DNA from: Solwaraspora sp. WMMA2065
GTDB taxonomy: Bacteria; Actinomycetota; Actinomycetes; Mycobacteriales; Micromonosporaceae
Direction of reading: 5' to 3'
DNA: 64,000 bases
NCBI RefSeq assembly: GCF_030345075.1
Contig: NZ_CP128361.1
Span: forward strand, 4,030,001 to 4,094,000
Shown: piece by piece, positions 16,798 to 25,498 of the stretch
How the letters are laid out: each line of letters begins with the position of its first letter
Numbering within the stretch: the first letter of the stretch is position 1
Translations under genes and position numbers: made by a program
Notes under the pieces: model-generated
What the model was told of the DNA's origin: nothing
Databases searched by the model: none
What the model saw: only the letters and a program-made list of their open reading frames with translations

Positions 16798-17780
16798 CTG
16801 ACGTGCAGCGCCATCTCAGCGGCGACAGTTTCGCTAAATACATCGCCACCGGCCTGAGGCTTGATCACCCGATTCAGGGTAAGCCTCGGGTGATCCTCTT
16901 CTTTGATCCTGAACGTCACCGAATCGGTCTGCGGGCGCCGGCTCACAGGAACGAGGAAGGCCTCAGCACGGGTCTAGAGCACCTAAGAATGTCGATCGTG
17001 CACTACAGTGGCCGTCGAATGGTAGAGGTTGCCGTAACTGAGCCGCGGCTCTTTCTCGATGCGTACCCAGTTCTCTGCGGCATCGCAGATCGATCACAGC
17101 TGGACGGGATGACCGTTAGCCAAGCCATGCAGGTGACGCTACGACGACTAGGCCACCTGATCCGATCCGAGCAAACGCTGACCCGTGAGGTGGAGACCGG
17201 ACTGCTCGGCGAACTCGCTCTACTCGCCGGACTAGCGAACACGATGAGTCCGGATGCGGCAATCTCTGCTTGGCGTAGAGGCACCGAGGAACACGACTTC
17301 GGCCTTTCGGAATTTGATGTTGAGGTAAAAAGCACAACGTCCGAGAGTCGCACACACCGCGTCTCGTCACTCACTCAGTTACAGCCTACCGCAAACCGTC
17401 CTCTATGGCTGCTCTCGTTGCAGATTACGGAGGCCGGAACAGCCGGCGTCACGGTGGCCCAACTTATCGCAAAGGTCCGCAGCAGTTTTACCACCGTAGC
17501 AAACCGGGAAGACTTCGATTTACGCGTCCGTACGGCAGGCTGGCGACATCGTTATGAACATGGTTCGCTACAACGCTGGCGCCTACGTAACGAACCTGCG
17601 ACGTTCCAAGTCGCAGGAGACTTCCCTCGACTCACTCCCACACTCCTCGCAACCGCTGGCGCCGACCTACAAGCGATCACCAATGTAAGTTACCGCGTTG
17701 ACCTCACCGGCAGGTCTAGGGACCAAGCGCCAAGTCTACTGGATTGTGCCGTAAAGGCAGGAGAACTGGAGCTTCAATGA
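16794..17780 (+). CDS. PD-(D/E)XK motif protein (DUF4420)
   Basis: 328 residues from ATG 16794 (ATGA overlap). A nuclease core is visible in the middle: GLLGELALL with Glu140, then GTEEHDFG with Asp168, then FDVEVKST giving E177-x-K179, followed by HRVSSLTQLQ. This E...D...ExK series is the PD-(D/E)XK signature, and the surrounding sequence fits the DUF4420 family commonly found beside Z1 ATPases. It is probably the DNA-cutting subunit of the AIPR/GHKL/Z1 operon, guided by the Z1 translocase. That role is inferred; activity of DUF4420 members has not been generally shown. ATGA overlap again links it to the Z1 gene. Confidence 0.85.
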   Translation: MTDVQRHLSGDSFAKYIATGLRLDHPIQGKPRVILFFDPERHRIGLRAPAHRNEEGLSTGLEHLRMSIVHYSGRRMVEVAVTEPRLFLDAYPVLCGIADRSQLDGMTVSQAMQVTLRRLGHLIRSEQTLTREVETGLLGELALLAGLANTMSPDAAISAWRRGTEEHDFGLSEFDVEVKSTTSESRTHRVSSLTQLQPTANRPLWLLSLQITEAGTAGVTVAQLIAKVRSSFTTVANREDFDLRVRTAGWRHRYEHGSLQRWRLRNEPATFQVAGDFPRLTPTLLATAGADLQAITNVSYRVDLTGRSRDQAPSLLDCAVKAGELELQ

Positions 17781-20716
17781 GTGACACATTAGTCACTGCC
17801 TACAGTGCCGCTCTCGAGGCTATGTCTCGCACCGGGCCTAAAAGCCTCCACCCATTGGCTGCGTTGCTGGGTGATGGCAACTTGGCGGACGGTACGGCGC
17901 TGCTTGCTCACCTTCAGAATGCAGGTCCGGAGGACGCACTTCGCCACCAATTCGCACATGTTCTCGGAGGCTGGGACCAAGCCGCCACCGACGCAACTTG
18001 GGCGGCGGGAACTTCTCCCGGCACAGCGGAACGCCGCAGCGCCATCCTTGATTCACTCAATCTGGACACCGCTACTCGGAAGCTCTTCGCCGACCGTTTC
18101 CCATACGGTGCCAATATTGCACCAATTGTCATCGCAGATGATTGGGAGGAATGGCGAACCGAGCAGCGGCGCCACGAACATGATTTCTATTGGCCCCACT
18201 ATCGAAAGTTTCTGCTCGACAAAGGTTGGCATTCGGGGGCGGTGACTGGGCTCGATCTTGCAACCGAGGAGGTAGTACGCCGGCTGTCGGACCCAACTCG
18301 AGGCAAAGCATACCAGGCAAAAGGGCTAGTAGTAGGCTATGTCCAGAGCGGCAAGACTGCCAACTTCACTGGGGTTATAGCGAAGGCTGTCGACGCTGGA
18401 TACCGTTTGGTCCTAGTACTGACAGGGACTACAAATATGCTACGCGCCCAGACGCAGCGCCGCTTGGACATTGAGCTACTAGGGCGCGAGAATCTCGAAC
18501 TCGAGATATCAGCTCACGATACGCATGGTCACGAATATCAGGACGATCCTGATTGGCTCGGAAATCGCTTTATACGTCACGGCAGCCGCCCTTCCGACGC
18601 AGGATTTCCGGATATCCGACGGCTCAGCACTCATGCTTGGGATTATCGCCGCTTAAGGCAGGGGTTCTCCGCGCTTGAATACCACCGTCATGACCGCTCA
18701 AGGCGACTTTTCGAGCCGGTGAACCTGTTCACCAGCGACGCCCGCCTGATCGTTGCGAAAAAGAACAAGAACATCCTTGAGGATCTCGTAGCGGACCTAG
18801 GCAGGATCAGTGATCGTCTCGGTGAGGTTCCGGTGCTCATAATCGATGACGAGTCGGATCAAGCCTCGATCAATACCACCAGTCCGAAGAAGTGGAAAGC
18901 TGACAGCCGTGAACGCACTGCCATCAATCGACTAATTGGCAAACTACTGCAGATGATGCCCCGCGCACAATACGTCGGCTATACAGCAACCCCTTACGCA
19001 AATGTCTTCGTAGACCCGTCCGACGTCGAGGACATCTTTCCCCGAGACTTCCTAGTCTCGCTCCCACGCCCGGTTGGATACATGGGCGCTGAGGACTTCC
19101 ACGATTTCGATGCGGATCCCCTATCTGATAATCGCGGATCTTCCGATTCTCAGGAACGCCGCCACGTGCGTCTACTCAGCGAAGAACCGGATGACGGCGA
19201 GCTTCGCGCCGCGCTGGACATGTACGTACTGACGGGCGCCGTGAAGTTGCACCGCCAGCGGCTGGGGCAGGCAAGCTACCGCCACCACACCATGCTCGTC
19301 CACGAAGCCATGGGACGTGACACGCATAGGGAGGCAGCGGCGACGATTAACTTCTTGTGGAATAGCGGCGACTACCATGGTCCGTCGGGCTTGCGTCGCC
19401 TTCGCCGCCTGTACGAAACCGACATACTCCCTGTCAGCCAGCATTCCGCACCACAATTGGCTACGCCGACCAATTTCGACAGTCTACGGGCTGACGTCAG
19501 TGCAGCAGTCGGCAAGATCAGTCCTCCCGATCGGGATGCCGGCCCAGTTATCGTCGTTAACAGTGATCCCGAACTCGAACGCCAACAAGAAAGCCTTGAC
19601 TTTGACCGTCGACCAATTTGGCGCATTCTTGTCGGTGGCAATAAGCTTGCCCGTGGGTTTACCGTCGAAGGCCTTACTGTGACGTACTATCGGCGCACGA
19701 CAGCCCAGGTCGACACATTGATGCAGATGGGCCGGTGGTTCGGTTTTCGACCGCATTATCGAGATCTGGTTCGTCTTTACACGACGGAAGAACTACACAG
19801 CATGTTTGCTGCAGCGTGTCGAGACGAGGAGTTTTTGCGTACTGAGCTCCGACGGTACGCCCAGCCTATTGACGGCAAGGCACAGATTACCCCACGACAG
19901 ATACCACCGCTGATCGCCCAACATCGCCCCGATCTACGTCCCACCGGCCGTAACAAGATGTGGAACGCTCGACTCGTGGAGCGCAGTTCCCCAGGCGAGC
20001 CCATGGAGCCTGTCGCTTACCCTCACCCCGCCGGCAGAAACGCACGTATAACACTGGACAACAACAAGCTCTGGAGTCCCGTACTGGCCAGCGCCATCAG
20101 TCTTGAGGAGTTCAAGACGGTTAGGGTATCCAGTGTTAATGGTGCGCCTTTGGTGCAGGAAACTGGTACCTACTTTGATTCTAAGGTAGCCGAGGTCGAG
20201 CACGCCGAGATGCTCAGCATTCTGAGTTCACTCCATTGGAGCAGTCCAGATACCTTCCAACCCGAACTCGCCTGGCTCAGCAACCTCCGTACCGACCAGC
20301 TCAACCGATGGATAGTCATTTTCCCATTCCAGACGTCGAACCGTGGGATCGTCCAAGATGTCATGAGTCACGGTCCGTTCAGCATATTTAAACGCGCATG
20401 GACGCCGTCCAAAGGCTCGTTGAGAGCCGTTAGTGAGTCACGCCATCGCAATGCCGCCAATCGAATTGCCGGGATATCCACACCGGTCCCCGACCCAGCG
20501 GCAGATTCACTCAACAAGCCGGGCACAGGCGCACTGATCATGTATCCGTCCGTGGAGGACACAAGTCGTTATGTCGACAAGCCCGCCCCGGATGACCAGA
20601 TAACGCTTGCGTTTCATCTTGTGACTCCCATGAGCACCATGCCATTGAATGGCAAGTTGATCAAGTGGCAGACTCGCAGCAGCAGAGACCCAATGGCAGT
20701 GGTAGTAGACGCATAA
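17777..20716 (+). CDS. Z1 domain P-loop ATPase
   Basis: 979 residues from ATG 17777, chosen for the ATGA overlap with the preceding stop. Walker A: GLVVGYVQSGKTANFTGV (183-200). Walker B: VLIIDDESDQASINT (353-367) in place of a DEAD box. Helicase-like later motifs: QYVGYTATPYANVFVDP near 400 and GGNKLARGFTVEGLTVTYY, followed by DTLMQMGRWFGFR. This is the Z1 subclass of superfamily-2-like ATPases. It is the motor of MZA-type and MORC-type restriction systems, expected to translocate or remodel DNA and activate a nuclease partner. It is the last gene of the four-gene operon; a hairpin follows at 20750. Confidence 0.92.
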   Translation: MSDTLVTAYSAALEAMSRTGPKSLHPLAALLGDGNLADGTALLAHLQNAGPEDALRHQFAHVLGGWDQAATDATWAAGTSPGTAERRSAILDSLNLDTATRKLFADRFPYGANIAPIVIADDWEEWRTEQRRHEHDFYWPHYRKFLLDKGWHSGAVTGLDLATEEVVRRLSDPTRGKAYQAKGLVVGYVQSGKTANFTGVIAKAVDAGYRLVLVLTGTTNMLRAQTQRRLDIELLGRENLELEISAHDTHGHEYQDDPDWLGNRFIRHGSRPSDAGFPDIRRLSTHAWDYRRLRQGFSALEYHRHDRSRRLFEPVNLFTSDARLIVAKKNKNILEDLVADLGRISDRLGEVPVLIIDDESDQASINTTSPKKWKADSRERTAINRLIGKLLQMMPRAQYVGYTATPYANVFVDPSDVEDIFPRDFLVSLPRPVGYMGAEDFHDFDADPLSDNRGSSDSQERRHVRLLSEEPDDGELRAALDMYVLTGAVKLHRQRLGQASYRHHTMLVHEAMGRDTHREAAATINFLWNSGDYHGPSGLRRLRRLYETDILPVSQHSAPQLATPTNFDSLRADVSAAVGKISPPDRDAGPVIVVNSDPELERQQESLDFDRRPIWRILVGGNKLARGFTVEGLTVTYYRRTTAQVDTLMQMGRWFGFRPHYRDLVRLYTTEELHSMFAAACRDEEFLRTELRRYAQPIDGKAQITPRQIPPLIAQHRPDLRPTGRNKMWNARLVERSSPGEPMEPVAYPHPAGRNARITLDNNKLWSPVLASAISLEEFKTVRVSSVNGAPLVQETGTYFDSKVAEVEHAEMLSILSSLHWSSPDTFQPELAWLSNLRTDQLNRWIVIFPFQTSNRGIVQDVMSHGPFSIFKRAWTPSKGSLRAVSESRHRNAANRIAGISTPVPDPAADSLNKPGTGALIMYPSVEDTSRYVDKPAPDDQITLAFHLVTPMSTMPLNGKLIKWQTRSSRDPMAVVVDA

Positions 20717-20749
20717 AGGACATGCTGGGAGTTCATTGTCTGACGAATT

Positions 20750-20816
20750 GAGCAACCATCGTCCGGCTGCGTTGCGTTGAGCAGCACGCGACGCAGAGCG
20801 CGACGGTGGTTGGCTC
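20750..20816. terminator. Imperfect hairpin between convergent Z1 and DUF4259 genes
   Basis: An outer stem pairs GAGCAACCATCGTC at 20750 with GACGGTGGTTGGCTC ending at 20816, with one bulge and one G-U pair. An inner stem pairs CTGCGT with ACGCAG. The position between two convergent genes suggests a shared, bidirectional transcription end. No U-tract is present, as is common in high-GC actinomycetes. Confidence 0.5.
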
Positions 20817-20817
20817 C

Positions 20818-21240
20818 TTAGTAGACCTCGGAGCCCAAGCCGCGTCGAAGCTGCTCTACTACCGCGATCGCTTCCTCCTCCTCGACGTCGTCATGCCACT
20901 GTAGGCGCCAGGCGGATCCGGGAGCGAGAGCGGCGTCGAGTGCGCGCGCGGCTACGTCCCGCAGCTCAGGGCTGGCCTGGATGCACTCCTGCCCTTCCAG
21001 GAACCGAGGGCTGTACGCCGACGTGGAGACCGGCTTGCCGGTGAGCGCCTGGAGGACCACAGCTGCGGCCGCGATGGCGCGAGCCGCGTCCTCTGCGGAG
21101 CCGACTCCGACGGGCGACGTCACCTCTGCGAGTGCCACGCGCGTCAGCTCGGCACGCTGATCAGGATCGGCGTCCTCCAGGGCGGCGCACCACTCCACCG
21201 CTTCATCGTTGTCGAACGGGCCTACCTGCCAGGTCGCCAT
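20818..21240 (-). CDS. DUF4259 domain protein
   Basis: 140 residues from ATG 21240, with GAGGGAGGGA upstream. It starts with MATWQVGPFDNDEAVEWCAAL, the typical opening of DUF4259 proteins (M-x-TW-x-x-GPFDND-x-A). An Ala-rich helical body follows, including ARAIAAAAVVLQALTGKP and a C-terminal acidic helix. Function is unknown. DUF4259 proteins are common in actinobacteria and often linked to toxin or polymorphic loci. Here it is on the opposite strand between two defence modules, so it may be a passenger, or an immunity-like or regulatory component. Confidence 0.8.
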   Translation of the reverse strand: MATWQVGPFDNDEAVEWCAALEDADPDQRAELTRVALAEVTSPVGVGSAEDAARAIAAAAVVLQALTGKPVSTSAYSPRFLEGQECIQASPELRDVAARALDAALAPGSAWRLQWHDDVEEEEAIAVVEQLRRGLGSEVY

Positions 21241-21387
21241 CGTCCCTCCCTCGAACGCATGTAGACCCAACCACATGTTGGCGGCGGTCAAGCGAGGGTG
21301 TCTCCCGCACCCGCCCATCTCGGTCACACCAACTTGCTCCGGCGAGCCGTTCTTCCAAGATCTACAACTCCGCGGTATAGTTCTGCC

Positions 21388-22677
21388 ATGTCTGATCTGC
21401 CAGAAGAGCCAGCCGTGGACCGTACGTCGGTGGAGCTCTTCGCTGGCGGCGGCGGTCTAGCCATGGCCGTCCACGGAGCGGGCTTCCGCCCCCTACTGGT
21501 CAACGAGATGGTCCGGTACGCCTGTGACACGTTGAAGCTCAACGCCGCCACGACGCGCGGTGAGGTTGAGTGGCTCCCGACGCGCCAGGACCAGTGGCCG
21601 CTGGTCGAGGGTGACGTACGCGAGGTCGACTTCGGCTACCTGTGGGATCGCGTCGACCTCCTCGCGGGAGGTCCTCCCTGCCAGCCCTTCAGCCTGGGCG
21701 GCGTCGCCAAGGGCGACGAGGACAAACGCAACATGTTCCCGGAGATGTTCCGCGCGATCCGGGAAATCCAGCCCAAAGCCGTGATCTGCGAGAACGTACG
21801 CGGGCTACTCCGTCCGTCGTTCCGTCCGTACTTCGACTACATCGAACGGGAGCTGCAGCTCCCGTTCGAGGAACGCGACGAGACCGCGTCCTGGCAGGAG
21901 CACGACGAGATCCTCCGTCGCCGACTCGGCGAGACACCTTCCGACCCGAAGCGGCGCTACCAGGTGCGAACCTTCCCGGTAAACGCCGCCGACTACGGAG
22001 TGCCACAAATCCGCAACAGGATCATCCTGGTGGCCTTCAGGTCCGATCTCGGGGTCGACCTCGACCGCTTCGAGTATTCGGTCAGACCGACGCATTCGGA
22101 GTCGGCCCTGGCGCGGACGATGCTGGATGGGACCTACTGGGATCGGCATCCAAGAGTGCCCAGCCATGTCCGCCGGCGCGTCATGTCGCGGCTGTCCGGT
22201 GCGATCACCATCGCTGACGGCACTCTCCCCTGGCGCACGCTACGCGACGCGATCGCTGGCACCGATGGCCAGCCGCCCCTACCTTCGGTGCCCTGGGATC
22301 GACTCGACCGACAGGAACATCTGCTGGGGGGGGTCACCGACCACATCGGCTGGCCCGGTGCGCGAATCTACGCCGGCCACACGCCGAACGAGCTCGACCG
22401 GCCGGCGAAGACCGTCAAGGCTGGCGTGCACGGTGTACCCGGTGGGGAGTCCGTCATGCTCACAGACGATCTAGACCCCTCGGCGGACGCCTACCGACAC
22501 CGATACATGACCGTACGAGAGACAGCTCGGGTGATGACGTTCCCCGACGACTGGAAGCTCGCTGGGCCTCGCGGTGAGCAGATGCGACAGCTCGGCAACG
22601 CCGTCCCCGTGGTTCTCGGCGAGTTCTTCGCCCGCAAGATTGCCGACGCGCTTGACGAGGCCGACCAGCAGCCATGA
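21388..22677 (+). CDS. Cytosine-C5 DNA methyltransferase (Dcm type) of a type II system
   Basis: 429 residues from ATG 21388. Motifs in order: VELFAGGGGLAMAVHG (15-30, SAM binding), GGPPCQPFSLGGVAKG with catalytic Cys98, ICENVRGL (133-140), PQIRNRIILVAF, a variable target-recognition region, then MRQLGNAVPVVLGEFFARK. It makes 5-methylcytosine in double-stranded DNA and should protect against the Eco29kI-family enzyme two genes downstream. If specificity follows Eco29kI, the target would be CCGCGG, but that is only an inference from the nuclease family. The stop overlaps the Vsr start (ATGA), so the two are co-translated. Confidence 0.92.
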   Translation: MSDLPEEPAVDRTSVELFAGGGGLAMAVHGAGFRPLLVNEMVRYACDTLKLNAATTRGEVEWLPTRQDQWPLVEGDVREVDFGYLWDRVDLLAGGPPCQPFSLGGVAKGDEDKRNMFPEMFRAIREIQPKAVICENVRGLLRPSFRPYFDYIERELQLPFEERDETASWQEHDEILRRRLGETPSDPKRRYQVRTFPVNAADYGVPQIRNRIILVAFRSDLGVDLDRFEYSVRPTHSESALARTMLDGTYWDRHPRVPSHVRRRVMSRLSGAITIADGTLPWRTLRDAIAGTDGQPPLPSVPWDRLDRQEHLLGGVTDHIGWPGARIYAGHTPNELDRPAKTVKAGVHGVPGGESVMLTDDLDPSADAYRHRYMTVRETARVMTFPDDWKLAGPRGEQMRQLGNAVPVVLGEFFARKIADALDEADQQP

Positions 22678-23450
22678 CCGAGGATCTCCAACAGTCCGAT
22701 CATCGTTGGGCCGACAAGCTCCCGAGCGCACGTGCGTGGAAGGGCCGAAAGGGTCGGAGTCGGCAGTCGGTCGTCGCCGAGCAGGATCGCGCCGCCGGCG
22801 GACACGACCGGCGATGGGTGGATCTTGACGACGGGCGCTGGGCCCGCGCGTCGGTGGAGCTCAAGCTGCTGCCCAAATCCAGGCGCATCCGTGCGTATCT
22901 CCGTTGGTCCGACCGCGGCAAGTCTCCCGCCCGCTACCTGGGCGAGGTCAGTCACGCCACCAGGGCAGAAAACCTCGCCGAGGGTTGGCGGCTCGCCTGG
23001 TCGCGTGAGCTGCTAGCGGTGAAGGAGACCGCAAGCGACACGTCCTGGGCGTCCAGCCCAGCCGTCCAGGCGATCATGCGGGCCAACAAGGGACGTGACA
23101 CCCGCCCCGAGAGGAAGGTTCGCTCACTCCTTCACAAGGCTGGCCTGCGGTACCGGGTCAACTTCCGGCCTGTCCCATCGGTCCGCCGCACTGCCGACAT
23201 CGCGTTCCCACGAGTCCGCGTCGCCGTGTTCATCGACGGCTGCTTCTGGCACGGTTGCCCCGATCACCACCGGCCATCACAGCGCAACGCTCAGTTCTGG
23301 CGGGAGAAGATCGAGGGCAACCGGGTACGCGATCGAGAAACCGACCGAATCCTTGCCGAAGCTGGCTGGACGGCAATTCGCGTCTGGGAACACGAGGACC
23401 CGAGCGAGGCCGCCGACCGAGTCATGGCCGCTGTGGCACGGTTAGGGTGA
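22674..23450 (+). CDS. vsr: Vsr endonuclease with extra N-terminal domain
   Basis: 258 residues from ATG 22674, about 100 more than a minimal Vsr. Residues 130-258 are the Vsr domain: RDTRPERKVRSLLHKAGLRY, TADIAF with metal-binding Asp175, VFIDGCFWHGCPDHH, then FWREKIEGNRVRDRETD and AIRVWEHED. Residues 1-115 form an additional basic domain containing RWVDLDDGRWARASVELKL and AYLRWSDRGKSPARYLG, of unknown role; it may bind DNA or read modification. The expected function is repair of T:G mismatches arising at the methylated site of the linked methyltransferase. The 3' end overlaps the convergent restriction enzyme gene by nine bases. Confidence 0.88.
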   Translation: MTEDLQQSDHRWADKLPSARAWKGRKGRSRQSVVAEQDRAAGGHDRRWVDLDDGRWARASVELKLLPKSRRIRAYLRWSDRGKSPARYLGEVSHATRAENLAEGWRLAWSRELLAVKETASDTSWASSPAVQAIMRANKGRDTRPERKVRSLLHKAGLRYRVNFRPVPSVRRTADIAFPRVRVAVFIDGCFWHGCPDHHRPSQRNAQFWREKIEGNRVRDRETDRILAEAGWTAIRVWEHEDPSEAADRVMAAVARLG

Positions 23451-24374
23451 GAGTCTGGGACGATCCTGATCAGCCTCAAGCGCAGACTCATCTTCGACAG
23501 GCATTTCGTCATCCGTAGCGGTCGTGAAGCTACCCTGTGCGATCTGACCAAGATCATCCAAAAAGTCCGCAAGGATCGACTCAAGCGTCCGATGCGGCGG
23601 CAGTCGCGATAGATGTTCAGTAATTTCGCTCCTGATCTGGCTCTCCGACTTTTGATCATCAACCAGGCTGTCAGCCCAGCGCCTGCCAGGGTGGAGGGTG
23701 TCCCACGGCGACCGCTTGTTTGCCCGAGTTTTCGAACTGTCCCCGTGCTTGCCGATTCCGAAGCAGATCCTCATTTCGCTATTCCAGATCGGCTTGAAAA
23801 AGTTGATCAGATACTGCTCGGCTGCGCGCTGGTAACCCGTCTGAACGATCAAAAATCGACAGGAAAAGTCCTCGGCTCGCAGGGTTGAAGTTGCTTTTTC
23901 GATGCTCTTCCGATGTTCGTTAAGCCGGTCGAATAAACTCGTCCCTTGCTCGACGGCGTTCTTTGCCTCGGCGCTTTTTGGATCAGCTTTGCCGACGTAG
24001 ATCGGCTGTTCGGTATTGGCGAGACCAGAATACGCGTCGAAGGACCCCTTGTAATAGAGCGCATAGACACCGGCGCCGTAAAAGGGCCGGAGCTTGGTCA
24101 AGGGGTGGCGGGGCTGGGCAATCGTCGTGAGCGCCACAACACGGCCGGTCGTCTCCGGCGCGCTGGGGTCGAAGATGCTACTCGGCCGCAGGGTCGGGTC
24201 AAGGCGGCTGACGGCAAGTTCGAGGCGAGCCACCTCCGCCGCCAGGGCCTCGCGCAGCGAGTTCCGAATGTTGACCCTGTCCGGAGGGGTAGCAGTCTCC
24301 AGCTCGTCGACCAGCGCCGCGAGTTGCTTGACTATGCTTTGGCTGCGGTTGTTGCGATTCTTTGGAAGTGGCAC
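23442..24374 (-). CDS. Eco29kI-family GIY-YIG restriction endonuclease
   Basis: 310 residues from GTG 24374. The GIY-YIG core is YGAGVYALYY (99-108) and EQPIYVGKA (122-130). It is followed by LFDRLNEHRKSI with the conserved Arg/His, RAAEQYLIN with metal-binding Glu186, and KPIWNSE with Asn198. This spacing fits the Eco29kI family of type II restriction enzymes. The N-terminal 80 residues are helical and may mediate DNA binding or assembly. It is convergent with the methyltransferase-Vsr pair, giving a complete type II restriction-modification set with mismatch repair. Recognition of CCGCGG is suggested only by the family. Confidence 0.85.
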   Translation of the reverse strand: MPLPKNRNNRSQSIVKQLAALVDELETATPPDRVNIRNSLREALAAEVARLELAVSRLDPTLRPSSIFDPSAPETTGRVVALTTIAQPRHPLTKLRPFYGAGVYALYYKGSFDAYSGLANTEQPIYVGKADPKSAEAKNAVEQGTSLFDRLNEHRKSIEKATSTLRAEDFSCRFLIVQTGYQRAAEQYLINFFKPIWNSEMRICFGIGKHGDSSKTRANKRSPWDTLHPGRRWADSLVDDQKSESQIRSEITEHLSRLPPHRTLESILADFLDDLGQIAQGSFTTATDDEMPVEDESALEADQDRPRLSP

Positions 24375-24446
24375 GGTCCGAGGCTACCCCAACCTGATGC
24401 GGCATCGTGACCCCTGCGCCTCGTGCCTCGATACCCGCCTCACCGA

Positions 24447-24875
24447 TCAGGATTGCGTTGCGAACTCGGTCGCCTCGGCGAGGATCTCGTCTAGCTCCGC
24501 GTCGGACAGGTCGCCCTCAGAGAAGATTTTGTACATCGTTGCAGCCTGAATTTTAGTGACCATCTCTGGTGTCAGGTCATAATCGACAGCCGGGTCAAGA
24601 ACCGACCTGATCAACGCTTCCGCGCCAGTCGGATCAACGTCTGGGCCACCATGGCTCAAGTCCTCGCGCAGCGCGGCGACGAATCTAATGATCTCACCAG
24701 CAGGCGCATCCTCGCTGAATCTGCGGTCGACGGCGATGAAGAACAGGGAGGCAAGGAAGCGCGGAAACCCGTCCCAGCCGTCGCGGTCCAGCCTGGCTTC
24801 GATCTCGTCGTTCAGATCGTTTTCTCCTCGGACCAGGGTACGGATATACATAGGCAGATCGGGATGTAGGGTCAT
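24447..24875 (-). CDS. Hypothetical acidic protein at the end of a small-protein operon
   Basis: 142 residues from ATG 24875; the ATG overlaps the stop of the preceding gene (ATGA). The sequence is acidic and helical, with LPMYIRTLVRGENDLNDEIE, FPRFLASLFFIAVDRRF and TPEMVTKIQAATMYKIF. No known domain, signal peptide or catalytic pattern is recognised. Its place at the end of a tightly coupled operon of small helical proteins suggests that it works with them, for example as an immunity-like or chaperone protein, but there is no direct evidence for this. Confidence 0.7.
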   Translation of the reverse strand: MTLHPDLPMYIRTLVRGENDLNDEIEARLDRDGWDGFPRFLASLFFIAVDRRFSEDAPAGEIIRFVAALREDLSHGGPDVDPTGAEALIRSVLDPAVDYDLTPEMVTKIQAATMYKIFSEGDLSDAELDEILAEATEFATQS

Positions 24876-25498
24876 TGCGACCGCTTCCTTTCTCGGCGTT
24901 TCTTTGCACCTTGCCAGATAGACCTAGCAGCAACCGCCATTGCGCCGGCTGCCATTGCGGCAGCTGTGATCGGATTGTCCACCTCGACACGGTCAACGCC
25001 GTGCGCAGGCTCGACTTTCACAGGGTTTGAGCTGGTCGCACCCGGCGGCTCCGGAAGACTCTTGAAGATCGCCTTGGCGTGTGTCTCGGCATTCGCGAAA
25101 GCATCTTGAATGTCGTCCGCCTTCTGAACTTGACGATTCCAGAAGGCATCCTGCCGACGGCGTCGACGATCAGAGTCCGACAACAGCGACTCGCCCGAGG
25201 GCATACCCGACGGCTCGTCGAAGTCGGCCGCAGGTGCGACTCTTGCGAAGTACGCCTGGTAGTGCCGCTGCGCTCGATCGAGTAGATTGGCATATCTGCC
25301 TGCTTTGGCTGCGGCCGTTTGTGCTTCCGACGCCGCACGACTGATGTTCGGGTTAGCGGACCCCTCGGACAGCTGGAAATACAACTTGTAGGCTTCGTCA
25401 AAGTCCGCCTTGGCCCTCATCGCTGTCACAGCGGCTTCAGCCAACTGGTCCTTGGCTCGTCGCATTTGCGCAATGACTTGCTCCATGCCGGCTGACAT
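24872..25498 (-). CDS. Helical (coiled-coil) protein with C-terminal hydrophobic segment
   Basis: 208 residues from ATG 25498, in ATGA overlap with the stop of the gene before it. The first 95 residues are a long helical hairpin (MEQVIAQMRRAKDQLAEA, then RAASEAQTAAAKAGRYANLL), resembling WXG100-like or EspA-like secretion-substrate helices without a clear WXG. A linker follows. Near the C-terminus there is an Ala-rich segment (ITAAAMAAGAMAVAARSIW) and a basic tail, which may insert in or lie on the membrane. It is part of the operon 26030-24447. A type VII-secretion-like or contact-dependent role is possible but not shown. Confidence 0.65.
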   Translation of the reverse strand: MSAGMEQVIAQMRRAKDQLAEAAVTAMRAKADFDEAYKLYFQLSEGSANPNISRAASEAQTAAAKAGRYANLLDRAQRHYQAYFARVAPAADFDEPSGMPSGESLLSDSDRRRRRQDAFWNRQVQKADDIQDAFANAETHAKAIFKSLPEPPGATSSNPVKVEPAHGVDRVEVDNPITAAAMAAGAMAVAARSIWQGAKKRRERKRSQ

